Source of the DNA: Geranomyces variabilis | Lineage: Eukaryota; Chytridiomycota; Chytridiomycetes; Spizellomycetales; Powellomycetaceae | Direction: 5' to 3' | DNA length: 64,000 nucleotides | Assembly (NCBI GenBank): GCA_027603065.1 | Contig: JADGJP010000037.1 | Location: 175,976-239,975 of the forward strand | In this document: piece after piece, positions 19,417 through 34,677 of the stretch | Layout of the letters: each line of letters opens with the position of its first letter | Numbering within the stretch: the first letter of the stretch is position 1 | The notes under the pieces: model-generated | Seen by the model: only the letters and a program-made list of their open reading frames with translations | What the model was told of the DNA's origin: nothing | The model's database searches: none | Position numbers and translations under genes: made by a program

Positions 19417-21810
19417 CTACCCTTTTGCCAGCTTCTTGCCTTCTGGCGGTGGTATCCGCCCGGTCTTAAAGACCTCATCAATAAACAGTTTCAGCCTGGT
19501 GCCTGACGCGACAGACTCCTTTGGGTTTCTTGGCAAAAAGTCGTCGCGTATAAAAACGAGCATTTTCTCTGCCTGCTTGCGGTAATGTTTCAATAGCTCG
19601 AAGCCGACAATCTGAAAGCGAAAACAAGGAATTAGAGGTTTTGCCGTTGCCTCTAACCATCTGAATACTTGGTGACTGGGATGCCTCGTACCTCCAACAT
19701 GGTCAAAATCAGCAAAGCAGTGACGCGCCGAGGTTTTGCGTTTAATGCACGCGCAAGCCACAACCACGCGTATTGAATGCCATGCGCATTATCTTCGACT
19801 ACAAAATGCAAGAATCAGTCCTTTGACAATTCGTAATCTCACCGAAAACAAGAAATCTTACACAGAGTGGTCTGCATGATGGCCGCGTAAAGCGACAAAA
19901 TGCCCGCCATCCGTTCTCCGTACTGCTCAGCCGTCTCCCATCCATCGTTAGTTTTTCGGTACCCAAGACGGAGGCGGAATGCGTCAGCGTCTTCTCCCTG
20001 TGGCAAAAGTCTCAAAAGATCAGTATTCTGGAAGCCAGTGAGGATTATGCAACAACAAATGTAACGAACCGGAAGCTTTGTGAAAGATGCAGTGGCGACA
20101 TACGGGCAACGTTTAGACATTCGACCTAACAAGATATCCAAAAACTGGGGGTATTTGCGGTATAGCATGATGCAGAGGATCGCGATAGGAAATGCGGCGT
20201 TCCTCTTGACGGCGACTTCGCTCTCTGCTTGTTTCTACAACACATAGGTGTGAAAGCTGTGAGTCGGAAACCCCTTCTTTAAGGGACCATCACCACCAGA
20301 ACTGTTGTGCCATACCACAATCTTTTTCGCCAACAAGTCCATGCAGAATGTGAAGCATTCGGAGCCCGCGGCTTGCGCTCCGTTCAGTGTTTTGTTCAAT
20401 TCTTGCGCCTATGACTCGCAAACGTTAGTAGGGGGCCAAGTATTACCGTACGCGAGCTAAAAAAAAATTACAATTTGGATGATCTTGCTCTCCGAGTTCA
20501 TGATTTGCCCAACCCCGCGAGTAAAAGCCATCTTTGCTTTGAAGACGCTATCTGTGAGAGCCTTGTCTTGACCGGATGCGACAAGTGGCTTGAGTTTGGT
20601 CTTTATGTTCTACGTGCATGGGAATCCCAGTTAGCGATCAATTGTCCTACTGGGCAAAACAAACAAGGGATACGAACCTCAATCATGGCCAATCTTGCGT
20701 CGAACAGCCCTTGAGAATCTGGCGGCATGAACATTTGGGCCTGCAGCATTTGAAATGATTAGTTTCCATCAAGTGCCGGGAGGTTTTTGGAGTTTGCACC
20801 ATCCCCACCTCATCCCGCGCAGCCGCAGCTGCAGCGGCAGCTCCATCCTTTTGTCGCTGAGCATCAGCGTCTCGTGCAGCCTGCTCGGCCGCTTGCTGTT
20901 GAGCTTGCGACTTTGCTGCAGCTTCCTTTTTTGCAGCCTCGGTTTCTGCATCCTGCTGTTGCTTCGCCGCAGCCGCGTTCTCCTGCGCCAGTCGCTGCGC
21001 GGCAGCGGCTTTTTTGCGCTCCTCTTCTTTGCGCAACTCTTCTTCCCGCGCCTTGGCGGCTTCGAGGGCCTTTCGTTTCTCTTCCTTTTCTTTGATCTGC
21101 CGCAGACCATCCTCTAAGCTCTGAGAAAGATTAATGAGGATACCCAGAATAACAGTCTACGGTGGTCTTGTGGGAGGCGGCGAGAAACATACCCGGCGGT
21201 GATCCTCGATCGCCGAATCGGCATATTGCTTGAGCCTTTGTCGCAATTCTTCATCAATGGCATCATTCTCATCAAGACACGGCCGGAACGCCTTGTCGAT
21301 AACATCCAGCGTGCGCCGCACATCGTTCCTTTGCGGCGACACGCTGGCTGCAAGATGTTTTCGAAGCGCTGCGGCTTGAGCTTCCACGGTGAGCTAACAA
21401 GAAAGCCAGGATATTGAGCAGCCATCACATAGGGCGCTTACACAGGAACTGCGACCCTTTTCCTTCATCGCAACTCACTTCGAGCTCGTCCTTAGTCAAT
21501 TTCAGCTTGGACGCTCGGACCGCGCGCTGCTTATGCCCGCGGCTTATAGCGTCGCTTTGCTGAACTCTCCTATCCCGTTCCTTGGCAACCTTGCGAGCGC
21601 GGCAGTAGTCATTCCACGTTGGCTTGTGATTCGTTGGGCTCTTCCTATGTCTAGTTGCAACGGAGACCAGAGGAGTCAGAGCGATAGGGTGACGAGAAAT
21701 CATGAGCGAAACATGTTGGCGCACGTAATGGACGGTTCATCTTTCAGCGACAGGTTTCCAAGAACCTCCCAGGTGTCATCGTCGTCGTCGTCGACCAGGC
21801 CGACTCTCAT
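19417..21810 (-). CDS. GLE1: mRNA export factor / nucleoporin GLE1
   Basis: Eleven exons: 21725-21810, 21479-21650, 21193-21393, 20809-21120, 20678-20740, 20472-20609, 20316-20408, 20070-20234, 19862-19997, 19692-19798, 19417-19611; 555 residues, all phases close, introns 63-85 nt, one with a textbook CTACTAAC branch. The N-terminus is acidic (LVDDDDDDTWEVLG), then a long Ala/Lys/Glu coiled coil (residues about 150-260), then the GLE1 helical repeat domain: VGQIMNSESKI, LLGRMSKRCPY, GYRKTNDGWETAEQYGERMAG, LSLYAAIMQT, AWLWLARALN, and RDDFLPRNPKES near the end. GLE1 with inositol hexakisphosphate activates the helicase Dbp5 at the cytoplasmic face of the nuclear pore. The basic pocket for InsP6 lies in this domain but I cannot verify each residue. 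Head to head with the carrier gene (347 bp). Confidence 0.92.
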
Positions 21811-22156
21811 TGTGGAAACGCTTTAGAGAAGAAAGCGCGGGGCTGGAACAAAGGAAAGCTGGCGGACGGGGCGAGCCAGCAGAGCGCGGGGCTGACCTGA
21901 CAATTCCGCTGGATGGCTGTGCAGTCAATTAAAGGTCTCTCACGGAGGACGGGCTGAGCGACATGTCCTCCGCCCTCCGTCTGCTGCTCCGGGTTGTCCC
22001 GCCTGCGCGACTTCAAAAGTTGGCGGCTGCGAGTCTCGGGGAATAACCACCCAGTCCATCCCCGTCAACGCAACGCCACGTAGCTACTTCTTTGAGCTCA
22101 TAAAAGCATATACATCCCCACGTCCAGCTACTGGCAGCACTTGTTAGCGCTAGAAG

Positions 22157-23671
22157 ATGGCCGCTCAGGTCGTCGAGTTTCTCACAAGCAAGATAGACCC
22201 AGTGCAGTTCTTTTCCGGCTCGTCATCTGGAAGCTCGTCCGTCTTTCCGTACGCAATCTCGGCGCCCGGCCACAGCAATGACTTTCTCGGCGACTCGCCA
22301 GTCCACTCGGACCTCGCCGCATTCACGCTCCGCAACTACGTACTGGCTGTTCTGTCAAGTCCGCTGCAGCTAGTGGAGACTCTATCGGAAGTCCAGTATC
22401 AACGGCGAGAGGATGGCGAAGACCCGACGGCGGCGGCGGCGGCGGCGAACGATGCGCTCAGTAGGCAGCAGCCCGCGTCTGCAGAGCAAAGTAGAGCCCT
22501 CGTCGTGGCTGGCGACCACCAACTAGAGCCATTGCAAAATGGCGTGTGGGACAACCTGCGCGAAATTGTGGAGAGCGAAGGCGAGGGATGGACGTCTTTA
22601 ATGAAAGGTGTGATTACGCGGCGTTGAGAAATGCGCTTCCTGTAGACTTCTTGTGGCGCTGACTGACCGGTACTTTCTGTCTTTCGTTTGTGACAGGCCA
22701 CTTTACAAATTTCGGTTTCACCGCGTCATATGCGGTTCTTCAGCCAGCGTTGGAGGAGGCAATAAACGACGTCTTCGACGTGTACGAAGACACGCATCCG
22801 GCGACGCTCATTGCGAGCCACGTGTTTGTTGGAGGACTATTGAGCCCACTCGAGCTCGTCCGCACGCGGTAAGAGACCTGGTACGTGTGCGGAGATCCTG
22901 CTGATCAGCCAAAACTGAATTGTGCTTTTCCGTCGCGTTTTTAGACTCATTGTTCAACCGTCGTCATCCAACCGCAAAAAATATTATGGACCATTTCACG
23001 CCTTACATGGAATCACCACAGAAGAGCACACAGGCCTCGGCAGCCTGTACTCTCTTCGCCACCTCATCCCATCCCTCATCATCTCGGGCCTTTCGCCTTT
23101 ACTCCGGGCCGTCTCCAAGATCATAATCCAGGAAGAGCTGGGGCTGGACCCCACTTTCACACCGGTGCTACATCACCTTGCCACACTCGCTCTCATGGCA
23201 GTCGAAGTCGGCATTGTTACTCCGTTTGAAATGGCGCGCAAGCGTCTTCAAATACAGTGGCTCACACCGCAAGGACGTGCATCAAGTCAGGCCGCACAAG
23301 CATTCGAAACCAGTGTCGTGGTTTCGCCGCGATACTATTCAGGAATCTTTGACTGCATATCATCCATCGTGGCCGAAGAAGGCGGCCGCAGTCGGCGGCG
23401 GCGGAGACGAAAGAGGGTACCGTCCGCAGCTGGCGGCGCGAACCTCGGCATCGGAACAGAATGGCATCAGGTGCACGACCTAGATGGCGATTACCGGATG
23501 TACGATGTGCCCGGCGCAGCGCGGAGACAGCGTGACACTGGCTTGATTGCGTCGATGGGTCGATTCGCATCAGGCGTGCGTACTTTGTACAGAGGCTTTT
23601 GGGCGCGGTACGCGACTCGCGTTGTGGTGTATGCTTTCGATGAGATCAGTCAGAACGATGATGGTTGGTAG
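22157..23671 (+). CDS. Mitochondrial carrier-family protein of the Ugo1/SLC25A46 type
   Basis: Exons 22157-22607, 22697-22868 and 22945-23671 (introns 89 and 76 nt) give 449 residues. There are hydrophobic segments at YVLAVLSSPLQLVET, GHFTNFGFTASYAVLQP, SHVFVGGLLSPLELVRTR, HLIPSLIISGLSPLLRAV and LATLALMAVEVGIVTPFEMARKRLQ. The carrier signature P-x-[DE]-x-x-[RK] is kept in derived form in SPLELVRTR and TPFEMARKR, while the remaining repeats are degenerate; SPLQLVET is a third. This pattern is typical of outer-membrane Ugo1 and SLC25A46, which act in mitochondrial fusion with Fzo1/mitofusin and Mgm1/OPA1, rather than of inner-membrane transporters. A basic run (GRSRRRRRRKR) sits in the loop before the last helix. 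Transport activity is not expected. Confidence 0.78.
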
Positions 23672-23820
23672 TAGTGACAGACGTGTAGTGGAACTTGTAG
23701 CTATATATGAAAGCGCCCAGCTTTTGCGGCCTGTGTCAATATGAATATTTACTTGCAATGGCGCCCCGTGGGCTTCCCGCGTTCTACTTGAGGGGTTTTC
23801 GTTGGAAACCTTGAGCGCCG

Positions 23821-26495
<2,675 letters not shown>

Positions 26496-27653
26496 TTTCG
26501 GTGAAATAACGACCGAAGGACAATGTGAGGGAACTTTTCCAGCAGTGCTGCGCACGCGCGTCCTGTGTCCAACTGTCGAATCTTCCTCGCTGGCCTCTTT
26601 CAAATGACGTGAATCCCCGTATGCTGGGCCCAGAGATTCATGTAATAGCAAACGAACCTTGGGGCAAAATGGGCAGCTTAATCAGAGCGCAAGGGGCGGC
26701 CACCTTCCATCCATGCAACAATGGCGAAGTCTAAGCTGCCGGCAAGAGCTGTCAGAAAATCTTTTTTTTGGTCGGCAACTCCATTCGGTGAGTTTTTCCA
26801 CCTCCATACCCTGAGGACCAACATGTGCAACTGCTTAAGCTCAAGGCTGCCGAACGGGATCTCATCCGGTGTCCCATTTTAATACCGGATGTGATATAGA
26901 TTTCTGGACATATGAGCCTCCTGCGTTCTATTGTTGAGGCCACCAGGCCACACCGTTCTTAGCAATCATTCTTGGCGATTAGAAGACACAAGATACAAAT
27001 TCGCTGATGCTCTCATGTCATGCTGTGTATAATCTACTAAAAAGATAGCACTTGAAACTACCGTCTTGACCAGCAGATCCATGCCAAATCATCGCTGGCA
27101 CAGATGAATCTCATTCGTCTGCGGTTCCCGACAAGCCCCTGCCGAAATGGGGAGCCGTGAGAATCGTAGTCGCCTTGGGATCCCGGCAAGCTCTTGCCGA
27201 AGATGAGCAACCGTTCCCTGAGGGCCGCTGCCAAGGGTGCGGTCACTAGCCAAGGCGTTCAACTGATGGCTGATCCCGCTTCCTCACATATGCTCCGCTT
27301 TGGTTGGCCAATTCTGTTGGCCAATTCCCCCAGTTTTTCTTACTTTGGCAGCGACATCCATTTGCTTGTTTCGCCTCCAGGTGCTCCCAGCGTGCTCAAT
27401 TCGCCTTATGGTCGGTCTGCAGGTTCCGCCCGCGCGGCCGCAGCATCAACCCGAGCGGCGGGCGGCTTCGGTCAAAATATCCTTCTGTGGTTGTGTGGCT
27501 CGCTTGCGGCATGGTGTTGGCTCGCTCGCTTCTTGCATCGCCAAAGAGACAGAGGTCGTAAGCCGGTGGGCACCGGCGCACGGCGGCGGTACCCGGTACC
27601 CGGTCCCGGTGCTGCGCTGTGAGGCAAGTGACAAGCCCTCGGCTTCCACTTTT
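26496..27653. other. Intergenic region with coding-like remnants and paired CCAAT boxes
   Basis: On the minus strand 26678-26840 one frame reads FGSLELKQLHMLVLRVWRW and DFLTALAGSLDFAIVAWMEG before a stop, which looks coding, but no start or clean acceptor is found; a second minus-strand stretch, 27058-27230, has similar texture. These may be a decayed gene. At about 27301-27330 two copies of TTGGCCAATTC are 14 nt apart, i.e. two CCAAT boxes within palindromic TTGGCCAA, about 330 bp upstream of the gene at 27654. Confidence 0.35.
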
Positions 27654-28448
27654 ATGACCATTCGCAGACCTTCTCCGATGGACTTGACAAAGGCCATCCT
27701 ATCCCTCATTCTCTCCAGGCCATCCAATGCTTTGCTTCTCCTCTTTCTACGGACAACGCCCATATGGCAACCATTGTTTCTGCTGTACAGCGTGTACATT
27801 GTGAAAAAGTCTCAACGTTTGCAACCATTACCCCCCGGGCCGCCCGCTTCTCCGCCAACCGCAGCGCAAGCGAAAGTTCAAGCACTTGCTGCTGCCGCAA
27901 AACAATGGTGGCGGTCGCCCGCCTCAGCACCGTTTTTACAAGGAGTCGCCTTGGGGTTTGGCTTGGTAAATACACATCAAGATCTCTAAAAGGGCAAAAC
28001 GTAAAACAGTTCATAGCCATTAACAGCGACGCGTTTGCAGGCTACATATGTCCCGATGCTCTTTGCCCTTATCCGCAGGCTGCGGCGGCGGCTGCTTGCC
28101 TTTGCGCGCTCAAAAACCGTGCCGACGGCCAGCCCAACTCTTTCGCAACCTCTGGCGTACCCGCCTGGACCGTCACCAAGCTCTCCATCTTTTTCTCCAT
28201 CAACAACGACAGCAGTGATGCTGGCATCGCGGCATCAATCAAGTCCCGTCTCTTCGCAGCAACCTCATTATATTTCACGTGGCGAACCGCTGCCGGCCTT
28301 ACAGCTAGCTGCGTTATACGATTTGGAGCGGAGAGAACGAGAGTGGGAGTTGGAGCGAGTGCAACTGATACGGTCTGCAGAGCGAATGTACTGGCGAGGA
28401 AGAAAGGATGGCCTGGAAGGCTTGCTAAAGGATGGCGTAGGAGAATAA
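27654..28448 (+). CDS. Small membrane-associated protein, 239 residues, unknown
   Basis: Exons 27654-27965 and 28041-28448 (intron 75 nt, phase 0, GTAAAT...TTTGCAG). A hydrophobic N-terminal segment LLLLFLRTTPIWQPLFLLYSVYIV precedes a Pro/Ala-rich linker; a second hydrophobic stretch spans the intron (PFLQGVALGFGL joined to ATYVPMLFALI), followed by basic RRLRRRLLAFARSK. The C-terminus is a charged helix with ERREREWELERVQLIRSAER. Two-helix topology with a basic flank suggests an organelle membrane, perhaps mitochondrial or ER. The frame is open upstream of 27654 to about 27300, so the start could be earlier. No family recognised. Convergent with the next gene, 32 bp between stops. Confidence 0.6.
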
Positions 28449-28480
28449 CATTGAGTGCAAGACATCGTAATTGGTGTGTC

Positions 28481-28860
28481 TTAACATTCATGTCTCGAAG
28501 CGACGCCGTAAATGTGAGGAAGCCAAGACGGAGAGCGGCTGGCTGCTCGATCCCCTGTTCCAGCTGCGTTGGCTGGGCCGCTCATGGCGTGATTATCTGG
28601 CGCTGGGTGACGGCGATTTCGTTGTTGATTTGCAGCAGGGATTTCCAGCATGATGTCCAAATCCGTAAGCTTTTCGTCCATAATTTTCTTTTCCTCTTCC
28701 TCGCCTTTTCGTCGTCGCAGGCCACTCCGAAGCCATTGCGGGCAGGTGCGCAGAAGGAGGAGAACAATCTGGTAGAGAATGAACCCCCGAAAACCCCAAA
28801 CAATAGCCGGGCGCGGCTTTCCGCGGTTTGACGGCCAAAACGTTGGTAATACAATAGTGC
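28481..28860 (-). CDS. Probable small membrane protein, 5' exon unresolved
   Basis: After an acceptor GTCTCAG at 28861-28867, preceded by an ACTAATTAAC branch region, the minus strand reads TIVLPTFWPSNRGKPRPAIV, WGFRGFILYQIVLLLLRTC, then a charged helix SGLRRKGEEEEKKIMDEKL and a polar tail to a stop at 28481. The hydrophobic segment followed by a charged coiled coil is typical of a tail-type membrane protein. The first exon must end in phase 1; ATGCAGGCGG before GTGGGA (near 28960-28970) fits but the donor is weak. In a neighbouring frame the same DNA ends with LLQINNEIAVTQRQIITP, also coding-like, so a frameshift near 28650 is possible. The plus strand here has a consensus-like intron, so orientation is not fully certain. 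Confidence 0.4.
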
Positions 28861-29395
28861 CTGAGACGCCACGTGTAAAAGTTAATTAGTTCCCAAAAAG
28901 AACAAATGAGTTATTTGTTGATGACCAGAGCGAGACAAAGGCCAAAAGGCTCCCCCCGCCCACCGTCGGCGCCGGTTGCTTCCCACCCGCCTGCATTTCT
29001 TCTGCACTCCGCGCCTTGTCTTTGCGCTACTGCAAGCCTACTGCCGGGCATCCTGCTTGCTGTGCTCCGTCTGCTTTTGGGCCTCGTCTCTTAACGTCCG
29101 GTAATTTCGGCTTGCCTTTCGCGTGCGCTCGACCCGCTTTCTGTCGGTCGGCTCGCAAAGCATCCCAAGCGCCGCCGTCCACGACAAACCCTCGCGGCAG
29201 CCTTCAGCACACCTCCACTTGCTGTAGAGCTCCGTGTGCACGCTTCTGCTCCAGCTGCCACTCGCGATTTCTCTAGGACTCTTTCCAACCGCTGCGCTCC
29301 GGCATTCGCGCGCTGGAAAACGTTCGTCGGCGCCTTTTTTGCGTGCTCTTCCTTCGCGTTCTTCTTGCGTAGCACTCGAACCCTTCTGCTAAGCA
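28861..29395. other. Upstream region of SIN3
   Basis: GC-rich, pyrimidine-rich leader on the plus strand; no supported gene apart from a possible first exon of the minus-strand gene ending at 28860. Confidence 0.4.
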
Positions 29396-32300
29396 ATGTC
29401 AAACACCGGTGATCAACACCACTGGCCGCCGCCGCAACTCGGCGCTAGTGGTCATGCCGGTCTCCCGCCGCCAACCGCGTCGCAAAGCTCGCAGATGCCT
29501 ACCATCCACATGCCGACTCCGGCGCAACAACATCAGCAACAGACGTCCCAGCCGCCGCTCGGGACGGTGCTCGCTTCTCTGCAACAGACTGACTTGCCGC
29601 CTCCGAGTCAGCCAATTCAAAACCTTCCATACCAGTTTGGCGCAGGGTGCGTGTCAAAAGCGCGCTTGCTACAACTAATCGCTTCTGTGGATGCTCTGAG
29701 TTTGCACATTTAGATAGCTAACCTCCATCTTTGGCTTAGGTCTGGTCACCCTCCTCTGTCTCCAGCAACTGCCAGCTCGCCATATGGTCAGGCGCTGCCT
29801 CTAGCTGACCGAATGAGTGCTGGACACGATCTCGGGGCGGTTCCATCTGGTCCTCCGCCGCCACCACCTCCTCCGCCTCTGGCAACAAGCGCATTGGGGC
29901 AATCTGCAGTGGCCCCGGGAAGCGCATCGTCCCTGGGACCAGAACTGACCTCAGCGGAGTCTCAAGTCATCGGGGCGTCGCAGGGTTACCGGCCGCTCAA
30001 CGTAAAAGACGCGCTGTCGTACTTGGATCAAGTCAAGATCAGGTTCAATGACCAACCTGAGGTGTACAATAGGTTTTTGGATATCATGAAGGACTTCAAA
30101 TCGCAAGCGTAAGTGAATTGTGCATCTGTGCGCAATGAAATATCAGCTTGGTATTCATTTCCGTCCATACTCCTAGTCTGGATACTCCAGGAGTCATTCG
30201 GCGTGTTTCCAACCTCTTTCGCGAGCACCCGGAACTAATCAGTGGTTTTAACACGTTCCTCCCGCCCGGATATAAAATTGAGCCTGGTATCAACGGCGAA
30301 GTGAAAGTCACAACTCCGCGCGATGCGCCGCCCTATCACGACTCTACTAGTGGACTTCAATCGCTTGGCGAAGGTGCGACCTCGGTTTCGAACGGGACTG
30401 CCATTCTCGGCAACTCGGCCACGCCGCTGCCCAATTATTTTGGCGCTTCTGGAAGTCCGTACGGCACGGCCATACCCGGAAATCTGCCCATTCCTTCGCT
30501 TCCGTCCCATGCCTCGGCTTCCAACACGGCGGGTGCCTCGCAACCGTATAATGCGGCTGTCGCTAGCGCGTCAAACATCATTAGCTCTATGCAATCCCAT
30601 GGCTCGGGCGGTTCACAGCCGCTTGGAGGCCGTAAAGGCAGCGCCGATGGAGACACCCGCCGCGCGCCGGTCGAGTTTAATCACGCGATCAACTACGTGA
30701 ACAAGATTAAGGTATGGCAGGTGCGTTTAGGGTAGATCAGACCCACACACGATTTGCTGATGGTCTGATGTCTTGACAGAACCGTTTTTCTTCGGAGCCT
30801 GAAACATACAAACAGTTTTTGGAGATTCTTCAAACGTATCAGAAAGAGCAGAAGCCCATTCAAGAGGTGCGTAAAGATAGCTCTTTGTGGCTTTTCCACG
30901 TTTACCAACAATCAACACTCTGCTATGGCGGATTTAGGTCTACGCACAAGTGCAAGTCCTGTTTAAAGGCGCTCCGGACCTTTTGGACGAATTCAAGCAG
31001 TTCCTTCCGGACACCAGCAACAATGGACAGAACCAGGGTCCGCTTTCCGCGTTTGGCCGCGCGGGCGGACTGCCTGTCCTAAGCACTATCAACGGTATGG
31101 CGGTGCCGCAGGTTCAACCTGCGGGCGGTCAAAAGTCCGCGCCGCCTACCTTGGCGAACGCGAACAAGAAGAACCAGAAACGCCCTGCGACGTCTGGTGC
31201 TGGCGGTTCTTCTGGCCCGCCTCCTGCGCAGATTCCCGTGCCGCCACCAAAGAAGCGAGCAAGGATGGGCCGCAGCGAGAAACCGGGCACGATTGAAGAG
31301 CTGGAATTCTTTGACAAGTGCAAAAAGATCATAAACAACAAAACAACCTACAACGAATTTCTCAAGATCCTTAACTTGTTCAGTCAAGAGATTATCGAAG
31401 CGAAAGTTTTGGTGGAGCGGGTGGAACCATTTTTGTCGCGCGCGCCGGATCTTTTCGAGTGGTTCAAGCGCTTTGTCAAGTACGAAGACGACGAAGTGAT
31501 ATGTAAGTTGCCGCGGGGCCATTTTGCGATTTGCAGGCGGAATGCTTATCAGGCTTTCTATGGTAGATAACATTCCTGCGGAACGCCCCGAGGTTAATGT
31601 GAATACACTTCGTCGATTGGGTCACAGTTACCGCCAGCTTCCAGCCGAGGTGAGTTAGGCTTTGCCCAGGACTGCCTCTTCGAGGCTCACTCGACGACCA
31701 TCCTATCGCTAAACTCTTGCTTTTGTGGTGCAGATTCCGCGACCAAAGTGCTCTGGCCGAGATGCTCTGTGCAACGAGGTCCTGAACGACGAATGGATCT
31801 CGCATCCTGTCTATGTCTCCGAGACCGGATTCGTCAGTCACAAAAAGACTCAATTCGAAGAAGCACTGCACAAATGCGAGGAGGAGCGTTACGAGTTTGA
31901 TATGAACATTGAGTCCAACTTGCACGCAATTGGGCTCCTCAAACCGATTGCGGTGCAGATCAGCAACATGTCTGCGGAAGAGAAGAATCGGCTGAAGTTT
32001 CCGCATGGTCTCGGAGGTGCGTTTTGCGTAACCTTAGCTGGGTGATTAATCTCATGAGAAACTGAAGCTTTTGCTTGGGATGCATGCAGGCCCTGGTACG
32101 TCGAAAACCATATACCAACGCGTTATCAAGAAAGTGTACGACAAGGAGCGCGGCGCCGAGATCCTTGATGCGCTGCATCACAGTCCAGCGGTAGCCATAC
32201 CTGTGGTTCTTAAACGCCTCATACAAAAGGACGAGGAATGGAAGCGCGCTCAGGTAATGTCTGTATCTGTCTTTCTTCAGATTCATCTCGATATTAACGC

Positions 32301-34677
32301 GGTTATTCCTTTCAGCGCGACTGGAACAAAGTCTGGCGCGAGATTGACACCAAAAACTACTATAAAGCGCTGGATCACCAAGGCATTCACTTCAAGGCTA
32401 CCGACAAAAAGATCATGTCCGCAAAGTCGCTTATTCAAGAGATTGAGGCCGTACATTCTGAGCGTCGCGATGGGCTCTCGGGCCGGCCCAACCGTTATCA
32501 GTTTGACTTCTCGTTCAAGGACCAAGAGGTTTTCAAAGACGTCCGTGCTTTGCTCCGCGTGCAAGCGCGGTCCAGCCCAGAACTGGACAAAAAGGTCATT
32601 CGATTGCTCAGCACGTTCACAAAGCGCTTTTTCCACCTCGGGCATGAGGACGCCGATAGCGGGGAGGACGAAGGATCAGACATGGACGGCGACGATGAGG
32701 AAACCGCAGGACAGGAGCGCCCGCGCGGCAGCAAAACAGGGCGAAACAGCCTCCGCCGCAATGTTTTAACTCGGCAGGCTGGGGTTACCAACGGCGGTGC
32801 GCGGACCGAGTCTGGCGAGGATGTGCTCCTGGACACTGACGAGGAGCAAGACCGTGACTCGATCGCCGATCAGCGAGACGAGACGGATGCGGCTCCGTCT
32901 GGTGATGAGGACCTTGATCTCATGGATCTTGATGCTGCCGATGACAGCATGGACAATAGCGAAGCGGGCGGCGAACCGCGTGGCACCTACGTCATGTACG
33001 CCAACAATCTGTTCTACGTCTTTTTGAGGCAGTACCAGGTGAGGTTTTCGCATGATTTTTTAGAAAAGATCGTATCAACAATTCTAACTAACGCTGCGAT
33101 GGTCCTAGCTTTTGTATTCCCGGCTCATGAAGATGAAGGAGCTCTCCTCAAAGATTGCGCAGGATCCGCCAAAGACTGGGTCCAAGAGCCATATTGCAAA
33201 GGAGCTTGGCCTTCAAAACGACTCATGTGAGACCACCGATTGATCTTGCGCTCGTCTTTCAAGCAATTGCTCAATAACCGCTTGTTCTCTTTACTCACTA
33301 CAGTGGCGACCTATGCCAAGCTGGACCGGTACACGGAGCTGCTACAAGCTTGTGCCTCTTTTTTGTCCGGCGATACCGAAGCGTCCGAGTTTGAAGAAAA
33401 GGCCCGCACAATGTTTGGAACATCGGCCTACCTGGTATTCACAGTTGACAAACTCTGCCAAGCCATCATCAAACAGGTTTGTGCAACCACATCAGGATAC
33501 TCGCAGTGTAGGGACGCTTTACGCCTAACACTTCCATGGTTTCAGGCGCAATCTGCGGTCGCAGATTCGAAGAGCATGAGCTTGCTCGAGATGTACTACA
33601 AGGATCGCGCCAAACACTCCACAAGCGCGCGACAAGAAGCCATGTATCGAATCAACACCGAGACTGTGATTCAGGATGATAACATTTACCGCCTCGAATA
33701 TGTGAGTGCCTCTGCGCGTTTGGCAGGTAACTGCCAACTTTCTCTTGACCATTTTTGCTTGGTTCCATCTGCAGTTCGTGGATGAAAAAGTCCTCACCGT
33801 GCAACTCTTGTCCAAAGAGGAAAACATGTCGGATGGCTCAGTGTCGCGCGAAGACCGCTGGACGTTGTACGTCGACCATTTTGTCCAACTAAACGCAACC
33901 GAAAACCTTCGCGCCTCGCGACGAGAGCCCTTCTTGAAGCGGAATCTGCCGGCGACGGCACCCGACCAACCTCCGCACGATGTCGAAGCACACAGCGGGC
34001 TCGAGCTTAAAGTGTGCGTCAACACGTACAAGATGTTTTTCGTGGACCACACTGAGGATTATTTTGTCCGCCGGCGTGGGACGGAGGAGGTGGCGAATGA
34101 GGATGGGGTGGCGGGCTCGGCGGAGGCAGCGCGTAAGCGCTGGCAGAAATTCAGCGCGTGGGTGGAGTCGGAACGTGGGTGGAAGCGTGGGGTGTCGGGA
34201 GGTGAACAGCAGAGATTGGCTGCAAGCTTTGAGAAATGGATGAAGGGCGGCGATGGCGGCAGCGACGACGCCGCTAGCGCTGCTGCCCCGCTGATCCAAC
34301 GGACTGTTGACGGCGTAACGCGGTGGGAATCTGAAGGCGCGCAGAACCGAAGTCGTAACGTCGCGGGCTTTAGCCCCGCTCCGGCAACGTCAACGACGCC
34401 ATCCATGTCCTCATCAACACCATCGTCGACAGCAGCGCCGCGCGTTGTGCAGTTGGCGGACGGCAGTGGCGGAAGCTCGGCAGCACGCCGCCAGCCGCTT
34501 GAAAAAGCGCAGGATATGGAGGGTGTGGAGCTTGTGCTTCCGCAGATTGATGGGACCGCCAATGTGCTTGGCGACCTTGGCGACACGCTGGGCGAGCTGG
34601 TCACGCCGGCCTTCCCATCAACGACGACGACCACAACGAACACTGGCGTGACGCCGCCGCGCGACTCGACTGCATGA
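29396..34677 (+). CDS. SIN3: Transcriptional corepressor scaffold SIN3
   Basis: Thirteen exons: 29396-29646, 29740-30108, 30177-30711, 30780-30866, 30938-31502, 31567-31649, 31734-32016, 32090-32253, 32316-33038, 33109-33226, 33304-33476, 33546-33701, 33775-34677; 1469 residues. PAH1 (about residues 174-240, [20 protein letters not shown]...[11 protein letters not shown]), PAH2 (about 372-440, [15 protein letters not shown]...FKQFLPD) and PAH3 (about 533-600, [19 protein letters not shown]) are paired amphipathic helix domains that bind DNA-bound repressors. Then follows the histone-deacetylase interaction region ([38 protein letters not shown]-like [24 protein letters not shown]) and the C-terminal Sin3a domain ([28 protein letters not shown]). 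It scaffolds Rpd3-type deacetylase complexes in the nucleus. An acidic insert ([20 protein letters not shown]) and a Ser/Thr-rich tail are less conserved. Introns are 62-93 nt. Confidence 0.95.
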
